Below are positions 7,961 to 14,698 of a stretch of 17,180 nucleotides of DNA, piece after piece. Location of the stretch: the NCBI GenBank assembly GCA_937926265.1, contig CALAZS010000071.1, positions 1 to 17,180 of the forward strand. The letters are read 5' to 3'. The first letter of the stretch is position 1. Every line of letters begins with the position of its first letter. The notes under the pieces are model-generated. The model was not told where the DNA came from, made no database searches, and saw nothing but the letters and a program-made list of their open reading frames with translations. This DNA comes from an uncultured Gammaproteobacteria bacterium. Lineage in GTDB: Bacteria > Pseudomonadota > Gammaproteobacteria > Chromatiales > Chromatiaceae. The translations under genes were made by a program, and so were the position numbers.

Positions 7961-8839
7961 ATGCCATCTATCGCCCACAGTATTAATTCCAGTGACCGCT
8001 TGGGAATGATGCTGCTTGTGGCAGTGGTCTTTCATGGTCTTTTCATACTTGGTGTCAGCTTTGATCTTTCTTCACCCAAAACTGAAAACAGCAACAAGGC
8101 GCTGGATATCACGGTTGTAAGACAGACGGTCAATCAGAAAAAGGACAAGGAACCTGACTTTTTGGCTGAAAAAACCCAGCAGGGTGGCGGAAACCAGGAA
8201 GAGAAAAAACGCCTGACATCCCCTCCGGTGAAACCAACCCTGCAACCCAAACCGATCAAGCAACAGGAAAAAGTCACCGTAGAACAAGCTGTCAGCAAAC
8301 CCGAGAAAAAAGTTATCACGCAAAAAAAAGCTGAGACTCAAAAAAAGGTAAGCCCATCAAAGCCGAAGGTCGAGAAAAAGCCCAAGAAAATCAGCATGCA
8401 GCAATTACTCAGTTCTACCCAGAGTGAAATTGACCTGCTCACCGCAGAGCTGGATTCATTACAGCAACGCCAATCCAAACAACCCCGCAGGAAATATATC
8501 AGCAGCAGCACCCAGGAATACAAGTACGCCGCCTACCTGACGGCATGGCGTAAAAAAGTCGAGAATATTGGAAACCTGAATTATCCGGATGAAGCCAAGC
8601 GTAAAAAAATCTATGGCAATATTTTGATGACTGTGGTTTTAAAGCCTGACGGCAAAGTCAGCAAAATCAATATTCGCAAGTCATCGGGACACAAGATTCT
8701 GGATGATGCTGCGGTAAGAATTGTCAGACTTGCTTCACCATTTGCACCGTTTCCCGCCAATATCCGCCAGGAAACAGATGAACTTGTGATTACACGCACC
8801 TGGCAGTTTGTCAGCGGCAACAAGCTGTTTAGTAATTGA
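7961..8839 (+). CDS. TonB-family energy transducer (TonB3-like)
   Basis: TonB proteins pass proton-motive force from ExbB/ExbD to outer-membrane receptors. It has 292 residues. A single N-terminal transmembrane helix at about 14-34 contains the conserved His (H25 in VVFHGLFILG). A periplasmic spacer from about 58-145 is rich in Lys, Pro, Gln and Glu. A short predicted coiled coil follows at 145-172, then a C-terminal TonB domain from about 187-287 (AYLTAWRKKVENIGNLNYPD and LKPDGKVSKINIRKSSGHKILDDAA). Its position between gshB and yqgE matches P. aeruginosa tonB3, which has been linked to twitching motility. No exbB or exbD is next to it. The ATG at 7961 has only a weak ribosome-binding site; ATG at 8006 would cut into the anchor, so I keep 7961. 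It converges with the zinc cassette. Confidence 0.92.
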   Translation: MPSIAHSINSSDRLGMMLLVAVVFHGLFILGVSFDLSSPKTENSNKALDITVVRQTVNQKKDKEPDFLAEKTQQGGGNQEEKKRLTSPPVKPTLQPKPIKQQEKVTVEQAVSKPEKKVITQKKAETQKKVSPSKPKVEKKPKKISMQQLLSSTQSEIDLLTAELDSLQQRQSKQPRRKYISSSTQEYKYAAYLTAWRKKVENIGNLNYPDEAKRKKIYGNILMTVVLKPDGKVSKINIRKSSGHKILDDAAVRIVRLASPFAPFPANIRQETDELVITRTWQFVSGNKLFSN

Positions 8840-8870
8840 AATAATTACACCCAAGGATATTACACAGCTT

Positions 8871-8910
8871 ATTCCGTTCTATTCTGGTCTATTCTGGTCT
8901 ATTCCAGCGG
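8871..8910. repeat. 10-base tandem repeat at the end of the DUF3299 gene
   Basis: On the plus strand ATTCTGGTCT occurs in two exact units (8881-8890 and 8891-8900), flanked by diverged units at 8871-8880 and 8901-8910. It straddles the stop codon of the minus-strand DUF3299 gene. Each junction gives a TAG on the minus strand (8899-8901, 8889-8891, 8879-8881), so stops fall in all three frames. No Rho-independent terminator is evident between these convergent genes. Confidence 0.7.
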
Positions 8911-9441
8911 CTCAACCTTGACCGCATCAATCTGGTAACCCGCGGTTGCCAGGTCACTGTCAAATGTCTTTGCACTTAACTTGCCACTAACCCAGACAGT
9001 ATCAAAAACCTCACGAATTTTGGCATCGCCGGATGGCACTTTGACATAAACGGTCTGGTTCGCCGGCGGAGGTGGCACATGGATACATGCGCCATAATAA
9101 GGTACCAGCAAAAATTCACTGACAACCTGGCCATCACCTTCAAGCGGCACCACGAAACCCGGAATCTTGATATTCCTGCCATCCAGGGATTCAACTACCG
9201 GCGCTGATTTATAGGCCTGTTCGAGCTCTTTCATCATGGTTTCAACCAGCGGGTCATCATCGGTGAGCTCGGAAATATCACCGTATTTATCCAAAATTGC
9301 ATCCGCACGAAAGTCTTCCGGCACCAGCACGTCCCAATCCACTTCTTCGAAGTCAATTGCTTCTGACTTCTGGGACGCCAGGACACAACCCGAAATCAAC
9401 AACAGCATCAGGCCAAAAGCCTTTATAAAACTCAATTGCAT
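8899..9441 (-). CDS. DUF3299 periplasmic lipoprotein, last gene of the zinc cassette
   Basis: A DUF3299-family protein of 180 residues. Function is not firmly known; members often travel with FtsX-type ABC genes and DUF2796 proteins, as in the Vibrio Zrg zinc cluster. The N-terminus is a lipoprotein signal peptide with an ISGC lipobox at Cys19. The mature part begins acidic (30-75). The core has IPGFVVPLEGDGQ (93-105), then EFLLVPYYGACIHVPPPPAN (109-128). The Cys119-x-His121 pair and the proline run are the family hallmark and a plausible metal site. The chosen ATG at 9441 is 2 bases after the permease stop at 9444. The frame runs upstream to 9552, but that extension overlaps the permease and would bury the signal peptide. 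Placement implies a job in zinc handling next to the permease. Confidence 0.85.
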   Translation of the reverse strand: MQLSFIKAFGLMLLLISGCVLASQKSEAIDFEEVDWDVLVPEDFRADAILDKYGDISELTDDDPLVETMMKELEQAYKSAPVVESLDGRNIKIPGFVVPLEGDGQVVSEFLLVPYYGACIHVPPPPANQTVYVKVPSGDAKIREVFDTVWVSGKLSAKTFDSDLATAGYQIDAVKVEPLE

Positions 9442-9443
9442 AA

Positions 9444-10703
9444 CTAAACCCGCAAACTTAAACCATCTGAAAGAGAATACCGGTAAGCACGATACCCGGG
9501 AATTAGACCGATCAACAGTCCAAAAATTCCGACCAGGCCAATTAAACTCCACTCTCTTACCGCAGGCCAGTTGATTGGCAGGTATAAGCCATAAACTGAT
9601 TCAATAAAAGGCTGCGAAATCAAAAGTCCGGTGTAAAGAAAAAACAAGCCCAACACGATTCCCAGCAGGCTCAAAAGGAAGCTTTCACCTGTGATCAGTA
9701 AAAATATATGGGCAGGCCTGGCGCCAACAGATCGTAAAATAGCCATCTCACGCCGTCGTTCATTTAGCCCGGCCAGCATAACGGTCAACATACCAATCAG
9801 GCCAACCGCAACTACCAGCGAAGTCACCAGTAACAGGGCATTTTCGGCAATACTCATTAAATCCCATAACTGCTGTAAAGCGACACCGGGCAAAATTGCC
9901 AGTAATGGCTCTTTTCGATATTCGTTAATTTCACGCTGCAGGCTGAACGTGGCAATTTTTGTTTTCAGCCCAAGCATGAAAGCCGTGATCTGTTTTGGTG
10001 TCAGGTCATCACCCAAAATCCTGTCACGCAATTGCTCCAGGCCAGGAATAGCTGACCCGTCATTGAAGTTTTTATGAATGGCTTCAATACCTTCGAGTGG
10101 CACATGAACTGTTCGATCCACCGGTGTGCCGGTGGCATTTAACACGCCAACAACCGTAAACGGCTTATCTTTATGCAGGGTAAAACTGGTTTTGCCGGCA
10201 CCATGGGCAATAATGATTTTATCACCGATTTTATAATTGAGCTTTTCAGCAACTTCTGCCCCGAGTACCGCTTCATAAACCCCATCGAAGGGCTGCCCCA
10301 GCTGAAAACCCAGGTTTCTTTTATTACCGTACTGGTAAAAACGAAAGTAATCGCCATTGGTACCAAGTACGCGGTAGCCCTGGTGAGAATCGCCTAAAGA
10401 AATTGGAATACTCCATTTGACCAGGCGATGCGAGGAAAACTTCTGATAACTTTTCCAGCTGATATTATTGGTGGCATCGCCAATGCGGAACACAGAGTAA
10501 AGCAACAGGTTTATCGAACCACTGCGGGCCCCGACAATCAGGTCCGTATTCGAAATAGTGTTGGCAAAACTGTTTCTGGACTCAACCCGCAAACGCTCCA
10601 CTCCCAATAACAGGGCAACACTCAAGGCAATGCTGAGCAGTGTCAGTAAAACCGTAAACTTCCTGTTTAACAGACTTTTGAAAGCCAGTGATAATATCGC
10701 CAT
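9444..10703 (-). CDS. MacB/FtsX-type ABC transporter permease of the zinc cassette
   Basis: A permease of the FtsX/MacB/LolE superfamily with 419 residues. Topology: cytoplasmic N-terminus, transmembrane helix 1 at about 17-36, a periplasmic domain of about 245 residues (37-283), then helices at about 284-310, 335-363 and 386-403. That is the four-helix plan of type VII, mechanotransmission ABC proteins. The FtsX core motif LNERRREMAILRSVGARPAHIF lies at 313-334. The N-terminal periplasmic part has NTDLIVGARSGSINLLLYS (52-70), a segment also typical of related putative ABC permeases. The ATG at 10703 is 12 bases after the ATPase stop. Context with DUF2796, DUF3299 and a Zur box points to the Zrg zinc system of vibrios. 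Such proteins usually do not carry ions across the membrane, so direct zinc import is doubtful. Confidence 0.88.
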   Translation of the reverse strand: MAILSLAFKSLLNRKFTVLLTLLSIALSVALLLGVERLRVESRNSFANTISNTDLIVGARSGSINLLLYSVFRIGDATNNISWKSYQKFSSHRLVKWSIPISLGDSHQGYRVLGTNGDYFRFYQYGNKRNLGFQLGQPFDGVYEAVLGAEVAEKLNYKIGDKIIIAHGAGKTSFTLHKDKPFTVVGVLNATGTPVDRTVHVPLEGIEAIHKNFNDGSAIPGLEQLRDRILGDDLTPKQITAFMLGLKTKIATFSLQREINEYRKEPLLAILPGVALQQLWDLMSIAENALLLVTSLVVAVGLIGMLTVMLAGLNERRREMAILRSVGARPAHIFLLITGESFLLSLLGIVLGLFFLYTGLLISQPFIESVYGLYLPINWPAVREWSLIGLVGIFGLLIGLIPGYRAYRYSLSDGLSLRV

Positions 10704-10715
10704 CAGCCCACCATC

Positions 10716-11423
10716 TTATCCAGCCACCTTTTCCAACTGGTTTAATTGGGACATCGATATACGGGTTTCAAACAACGTTTCAAGCTGTTTATCATGACTG
10801 ACAAACAACAGCGTTGCGTTGGTGTTTTTACATTCCCTGAACAGCAGCTCGATAAAATTTTCACGCCTGTCTGAATCCAGTGCCGAGGTAGGCTCATCGG
10901 CTATCAATATTTCAGGCGAACCGATCAGTGCCCGTGCTGTGGCAACACGCTGCTGTTGCCCGACACTCAACTCGGTAACTGCCCGGTTAATCAGATCCTG
11001 TTGCGCCATTTCCAAATGATCCAGAAGCCGTAAAGCCTCATCTTCCAGGGAATGCCCGCCGGATAACACTTTATCGCGACGCTTTTGCGAAAACCGGCAA
11101 GGCAGTGTGACGTTATCAAGCACCGAGAGATAGGGAATCAGGTTAAACTGTTGAAAAACAAAACCTATATGGTCAGATCGAAAGTGATCCCGGCGGGTAC
11201 CGGAAAGCTGGTGAATTGGTTTTTGCAGAACATGAATCTCCCCCTGGCTTGGCACCAGCACGCCTGCCAGCAATGACAACAGGGTACTCTTACCACTGCC
11301 GCTGGCTCCTCGAATAAAAACCCGTTCTCCCTGATCAACCTGCCAGCGCGGAATAGACAGAACGTCAGGCAGATCCTGACGCCATCGATAGCTTAAGTTT
11401 TTGATCTCGATAAGACCGGCCAT
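10716..11423 (-). CDS. ABC transporter ATPase (LolD/MacB-like) of the zinc cassette
   Basis: This is a cytoplasmic ATP-hydrolysing subunit of 235 residues, the usual size for LolD-type proteins. Walker A is GASGSGKST (39-47), the Q-loop FVFQQFNLIPYLSVLDNV (88-105), Walker B ILIADE (172-177) with catalytic E177, D-loop SALD and switch His210 in FVSHD. The signature is LSVGQQQR (152-159), with Val where Gly is usual, a mild and tolerated change. The FNLIPYLSVLDNV stretch and overall length place it with FtsE/LolD/MacB ATPases that pair with FtsX-type permeases, which is exactly what follows 12 bases downstream. The ATG at 11423 lies 9 bases after the DUF2796 stop, consistent with a single transcript from the Zur-controlled promoter. 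Confidence 0.93.
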   Translation of the reverse strand: MAGLIEIKNLSYRWRQDLPDVLSIPRWQVDQGERVFIRGASGSGKSTLLSLLAGVLVPSQGEIHVLQKPIHQLSGTRRDHFRSDHIGFVFQQFNLIPYLSVLDNVTLPCRFSQKRRDKVLSGGHSLEDEALRLLDHLEMAQQDLINRAVTELSVGQQQRVATARALIGSPEILIADEPTSALDSDRRENFIELLFRECKNTNATLLFVSHDKQLETLFETRISMSQLNQLEKVAG

Positions 11424-11432
11424 TATTAACTT

Positions 11433-12026
11433 CTAAAGAGGTATCCTGTTATTACCCGATGTTAATTCATAAGCCTTCTGACCTAAAGGCGAAACAGCCT
11501 GAACTTCAATTGATTCTGTCATCGGGAAAAGTTCAAACACATTCACGTTTAGCTGCTTGATTTGATTCGGGTTTTCACAGGTATATCGATAGCGTACCAG
11601 GTAATCCGAGTGTTCACCTCCGCTATCATGATGCTTTTCATGATCATGGCTATGATGATTCCCGTGCCCTTCATGCTGGTCAGTTTTTCCATAGGGTGCC
11701 TGAATATCATTTTCTGATACCACGCATCCTGCACTGCTTGAAATATTGAATAATTTCTCCGGTGTATTCAAATCAGCTAAAACCTGCCTGGCTTTTTCCT
11801 GCTGATCCGCGGTTTTGGGCTTATGCTCGAAACCCAGAAGATTCATTGCAGGCGTTTCAAATAATAATTCCATGCTGTTCGCTTCAACAGCTACCAGTAA
11901 TTTAGCCAGGCCATGCACGTGTGCCGCATGTTGCTCATGATCATGATGTTTATCTTCCTGAGCAAAAACCGTGGTTGTAAACAGAAATGAAATCAGCAAA
12001 ACCCCAATCCCGCTTAGTGCATTCAT
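11433..12026 (-). CDS. zrgA: ZrgA/DUF2796 His-rich periplasmic zinc-binding protein
   Basis: A secreted protein of 197 residues, first gene of the zinc cassette. A Sec signal peptide covers residues 1-22, with likely cleavage FA|QE. The mature end is His-rich (six His within 27-38), followed by HVHGLAKLLVAVE, the DUF2796 hallmark. A second His cluster lies at 118-139 (nine His), between the two Cys at 101 and 150 that could form a disulfide. The family includes ZrgA of Vibrio, part of a Zur-regulated zinc-uptake system. The ATG at 12026 is preceded by GGGAG, and the frame extends upstream to 12482 but only antisense to yqgE, so that extension is rejected. The likely job is to capture periplasmic zinc for the ABC pair and the DUF3299 protein encoded downstream. 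The gene symbol is by family resemblance. Confidence 0.85.
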   Translation of the reverse strand: MNALSGIGVLLISFLFTTTVFAQEDKHHDHEQHAAHVHGLAKLLVAVEANSMELLFETPAMNLLGFEHKPKTADQQEKARQVLADLNTPEKLFNISSSAGCVVSENDIQAPYGKTDQHEGHGNHHSHDHEKHHDSGGEHSDYLVRYRYTCENPNQIKQLNVNVFELFPMTESIEVQAVSPLGQKAYELTSGNNRIPL

Positions 12027-12080
12027 AACGACTCCCAATTTTTTTTCAATTTCTCTCATTAGTAACAATAAATTAAGCAC

Positions 12081-12109
12081 AGTATAATTGTTACAATATA
12101 ACATTTCAT
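12081..12109 (-). promoter_or_regulatory. Candidate sigma-70 promoter of the zinc cassette
   Basis: Read on the minus strand: -35 ATGAAA (12104-12109; 4 of 6 to TTGACA), a 17-base spacer, and -10 TATACT (12081-12086; 5 of 6 to TATAAT). This would give a leader of about 45-50 bases before the zrgA start. The Zur box covers the spacer and parts of both hexamers, as expected for repression by blocking polymerase. Confidence 0.6.
12085..12107. promoter_or_regulatory. Zur box (zinc-uptake regulator operator)
   Basis: The minus strand reads GAAATGTTATAT then TGTAACAATTA. It matches 19 of 22 fixed positions of the enterobacterial Zur consensus as I recall it (GAAATGTTATA-N-TATAACATTTC). The left half-site is perfect and the right differs at three positions. 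It lies 59-81 bases upstream of the zrgA start, on the candidate promoter. It also lies about 100 bases before yqgE on the other strand, so an effect on yqgE is possible but not needed. Confidence 0.82.
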
Positions 12110-12143
12110 AACTATTTCGAAACCATCTTTTGAATACAGTTAT

Positions 12144-12157
12144 AAACCTCAAGGTTT
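12144..12157. other. Small hairpin in the yqgE leader region
   Basis: AAACCT-CA-AGGTTT is a perfect 6-bp inverted repeat with a 2-base gap, about 53 bases before the chosen yqgE start. It may be chance in AT-rich DNA or part of the leader. I see no convincing plus-strand promoter for yqgE in this 183-base divergent region. Confidence 0.3.
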
Positions 12158-12209
12158 TGAAATAATTGGCCTCTTGAAATAAATGACTGGTCAATGGATA
12201 CTTTACCTT

Positions 12210-12773
12210 ATGGATAGCCAATCCAATCTTGCCAATCATTTCCTGATAGCCATGCCCGGCTTGAATGACCCAAATTTCTTTCATACCGTTACCTACATCT
12301 GTGAGCACAATGAAAATGGAGCCATGGGCATCGTTATCAATCGCCCGATTGAATTCAGTATTGCCGACATTTTTGAACAGATGGAGATCAAGGCTGACCC
12401 GGCTCAAAACTATGAACAACCGGTATTCAACGGCGGCCCGGTTCAGGAAGACCGCGGGTTTATTTTGCACCAGTATGACCACAAGTGGGACTCGACCCTC
12501 GTCATTACCCCCAACATTGCCATTACCACCTCAAAAGATATTCTTGAAGCCCTGGCGATGGGCAAAGGCCCGGATAAAAAACTGATCGCCCTTGGCTACG
12601 CCGGCTGGGGTGAAGGTCAACTTGAACAGGAAATACTTGATAATTCCTGGTTGACCGGCCCTGCCCGACCCGAGATTCTGTTTGACCTGCCGGTTGAAGA
12701 CCGCTGGCAACAGGCAGCCAGTGACATTGGTGTCGACCTTAACCTGTTAAGTACGTCTTCAGGCCACGCCTGA
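12210..12773 (+). CDS. yqgE: YqgE/AlgH family protein
   Basis: A conserved cytoplasmic protein of the UPF0301 (YqgE/AlgH) family with no settled biochemical role. From the ATG at 12210 it has 187 residues, the same as E. coli YqgE. The frame also has an ATG at 12183 giving 196 residues; I prefer 12210 because MDSQSNLANHFLIAMPGL then aligns with the family N-terminus. Family marks are YICEHNENGAMGIVINRP, VFNGGPVQEDRGFILH, ALGYAGWGEGQLEQEILDNS and the C-terminal DRWQQAASDIGVD. It is the first gene of the plus-strand operon and ends 1 base before ruvX, a pairing seen in very many proteobacteria. It is divergent from the zinc cassette. Confidence 0.93.
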   Translation: MDSQSNLANHFLIAMPGLNDPNFFHTVTYICEHNENGAMGIVINRPIEFSIADIFEQMEIKADPAQNYEQPVFNGGPVQEDRGFILHQYDHKWDSTLVITPNIAITTSKDILEALAMGKGPDKKLIALGYAGWGEGQLEQEILDNSWLTGPARPEILFDLPVEDRWQQAASDIGVDLNLLSTSSGHA

Positions 12774-12774
12774 C

Positions 12775-13173
12775 ATGAGCAACCTGCTGGGATTTGACTT
12801 CGGCAGCCACAAAATAGGCATTGCCGTTGGTCAGACAGTGACTGCAACGGCCTCCCCCCTGACAACGCTGTCCTACGTCAAACATAAACCTGACTGGGAT
12901 GGCATTGAAAAGCTTATCTCCGAATGGAAACCTGATACACTTGTCGTCGGTTTACCATACCAGATGGATGACCAGGAAGCCGAGCTTGCAGCCAGAGCCA
13001 AAAAATTTGCACGCCAGCTTGAAGGACGTTTTAAAATACCGGTCGAAATGATTGATGAAAGACTTACTTCCAGGGAAGCCAATAACCGCCTTGGTAAAAA
13101 AGCTGCCAAAAATGTCACGCTGGTCGACTCAATGGCAGCCAAACTGATTCTTGAAACATGGTTGAACAGGTGA
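12775..13173 (+). CDS. ruvX: RuvX/YqgF, Holliday junction resolvase-like nuclease
   Basis: An RNase H-fold nuclease of 132 residues (family usually about 138). It is associated with 5' pre-16S rRNA maturation and with Holliday-junction processing. The acidic site is visible: D8 in GFDFGSHKIGIAVG, E95 in IDERLTS and D118 in LVDSMAAKLILETWL, plus the VVGLP strand (57-61). All catalytic residues are present, so it should be active. It starts 1 base after the yqgE stop, and its last 16 bases overlap the first ATG proposed for pyrR. This indicates one message and possibly translational coupling. The yqgE-ruvX-pyrR-pyrB order is the same as in P. aeruginosa. Confidence 0.94.
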   Translation: MSNLLGFDFGSHKIGIAVGQTVTATASPLTTLSYVKHKPDWDGIEKLISEWKPDTLVVGLPYQMDDQEAELAARAKKFARQLEGRFKIPVEMIDERLTSREANNRLGKKAAKNVTLVDSMAAKLILETWLNR

Positions 13174-13709
13174 CACCAACAGAATTTATGCAGGAAAGCG
13201 CCATCCTCGATCTTATCGATGGCATGGCAAGCCAATTAAAACTTCACTTGCAGCAGAATCGTATTTCTGACCCTGCGATGATCGGCATTCATACCGGTGG
13301 TGTCTGGATTGCCGAAAAACTTCATGAAAAACTCGCCATCAGCGATCCGCTTGGCACACTCAATATCTCATTTTACCGTGACGACTTTTCACGCATAGGC
13401 ATCAACCCCAAAGTAAACCCGTCCAACATACCTTTCGAGGTTGAAGATAAACATATCATCCTGGTCGACGATGTTCTGCAAACCGGTCGCACCATTCGTG
13501 CAGCTATGAATGAAATTTTTGATTTTGGCCGGCCGGCATCGATCCTGTTTGCAACCCTTATCGAAAAAGACGGGCGCGAACTGCCAATCGAGGCAGGCGT
13601 GGTTGGCTTAAAACCGATGTTAAAGCAAAAGGACTACCTTTCACTGACAGGGCCATCTCCATTAAGCCTGGTAATCGGCAGAAAAACACCTGATGGAGAC
13701 GAGTCATGA
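13158..13709 (+). CDS. pyrR: PyrR, bifunctional pyr operon regulator / uracil phosphoribosyltransferase-like
   Basis: A PRTase-fold protein. In Bacillus it binds pyr mRNA and regulates attenuation; in many gammaproteobacteria its regulatory role is less clear and it may act as a uracil phosphoribosyltransferase. The PRPP loop is intact: IILVDDVLQTGRTIRAAMNE (100-119). Earlier, IGIHTGGVWIAEKL (42-55) and NISFYRDDFSRIG (69-81) match the family. From 13158 the length is 183; from the internal ATG at 13188 it would be 173, nearer the usual size of about 170-180. Neither start has a good ribosome-binding site. I keep 13158, which overlaps ruvX by 16 bases, but 13188 is a real alternative. The stop overlaps the pyrB start (ATGA). 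I see no anti-terminator-like leader upstream of pyrR or pyrB. Confidence 0.92.
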   Translation: MVEQVTPTEFMQESAILDLIDGMASQLKLHLQQNRISDPAMIGIHTGGVWIAEKLHEKLAISDPLGTLNISFYRDDFSRIGINPKVNPSNIPFEVEDKHIILVDDVLQTGRTIRAAMNEIFDFGRPASILFATLIEKDGRELPIEAGVVGLKPMLKQKDYLSLTGPSPLSLVIGRKTPDGDES

Positions 13710-14698
13710 GGCACCATAACCATCAGCTCACCGAAGACGGCAAGCTTAAACATTTTCTCTCGATTGAAGGCCTTAATAAAAATTTGTTAACCGAAATACT
13801 CGACCTGGCCGAAAGCTTTACCTCGCTCGCTGACCAGGGACGCTCGGTCAAGAAAGTACCTTTATTACGCGGTAAAACCATTACCAACCTTTTTTTTGAA
13901 AACAGCACACGCACGCGCACCACATTTGAACTGGCCGCCAAGCGCCTGTCTGCCGATGTACTGAATTTAAATATCAGCACCTCGGCCACTTCCAAGGGCG
14001 AATCACTGCTTGATACCCTGCGCAATCTTGAAGCCATGCACTGTGATATGTTTGTTGTCCGCCATGCCAGCTCAGGTGCGGCGCATTTCATTGCCAGTCA
14101 CTGCGCACCGCATATCAGCGTGGTCAATGCCGGTGACGGCAGTCATTCACACCCAACGCAGGCGATGCTTGATATGCTGACCATTCGCCAGCACAAAGAA
14201 GATTTTACACCGCTGCGGGTTGCCATCGTCGGCGATATTCTGCACTCACGCGTAGCACGCTCACAGATACTTGCGCTTAATACCCTGGGGGTCTCGGAAG
14301 TGCGCGTTATCGCACCAAGAACGCTATTGCCTTACGATGCCCGCTCTATGGGTGTACATGTCTTTACCGATCTGCATGAAGGTATCCGGGACGTCGACGT
14401 CATCATCATGCTGCGTTTGCAAAAGGAACGTATGACCGGTGCACTGCTGCCGAGTGAGCATGAATACTTTAATCTTTACGGTCTAACCGAAGACAAGCTA
14501 CACCTTGCCAAGCCTGACGTCATTGTGATGCACCCGGGGCCAATCAACCGTGGAGTGGAAATGGATTCAGCTGTCGCTGATGGCGAACATTCTGTAATTC
14601 TGGAACAGGTCAGTAATGGCATCGCAATTCGCATGGCCGTTATGTCGATGTGCCTGGGATCAAGACAGGAATCTCAGCGCAAGGAAGAAACAGCATGA
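13706..14698 (+). CDS. pyrB: Aspartate carbamoyltransferase catalytic subunit (PyrB)
   Basis: Condenses carbamoyl phosphate and aspartate to N-carbamoyl aspartate, the first committed step of pyrimidine synthesis. It has 330 residues; catalytic chains are about 310-335. The carbamoyl-phosphate site FFENSTRTRTTFE (63-75), K97 of TSKGES, HPTQ (149-152) and VMHPGPINRGVE near residue 280 are all present. In Pseudomonas-type enzymes the chain has an N-terminal extension and pairs with an inactive dihydroorotase (PyrX) in a dodecamer, replacing the PyrI regulatory chain of enterics. The extra N-terminus here (MRHHNHQLTEDGKLKHF) and the next gene fit that type. It overlaps pyrR by ATGA and overlaps the downstream gene by ATGA. 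Confidence 0.97.
   Translation: MRHHNHQLTEDGKLKHFLSIEGLNKNLLTEILDLAESFTSLADQGRSVKKVPLLRGKTITNLFFENSTRTRTTFELAAKRLSADVLNLNISTSATSKGESLLDTLRNLEAMHCDMFVVRHASSGAAHFIASHCAPHISVVNAGDGSHSHPTQAMLDMLTIRQHKEDFTPLRVAIVGDILHSRVARSQILALNTLGVSEVRVIAPRTLLPYDARSMGVHVFTDLHEGIRDVDVIIMLRLQKERMTGALLPSEHEYFNLYGLTEDKLHLAKPDVIVMHPGPINRGVEMDSAVADGEHSVILEQVSNGIAIRMAVMSMCLGSRQESQRKEETA

Noticed and set aside
8840..8898. Terminator between the convergent tonB and DUF3299 genes
   Set aside because: No stem with a T-run is present; only the 10-base tandem repeat is seen.
9442..9552. Upstream extension of the DUF3299 frame
   Set aside because: It overlaps the end of the permease gene and would put 37 residues before the lipoprotein signal peptide.
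12027..12482. N-terminal extension of the DUF2796 frame by 152 residues
   Set aside because: It runs antisense through yqgE and across the Zur box and promoter; the start at 12026 has GGGAG and a clean signal peptide.
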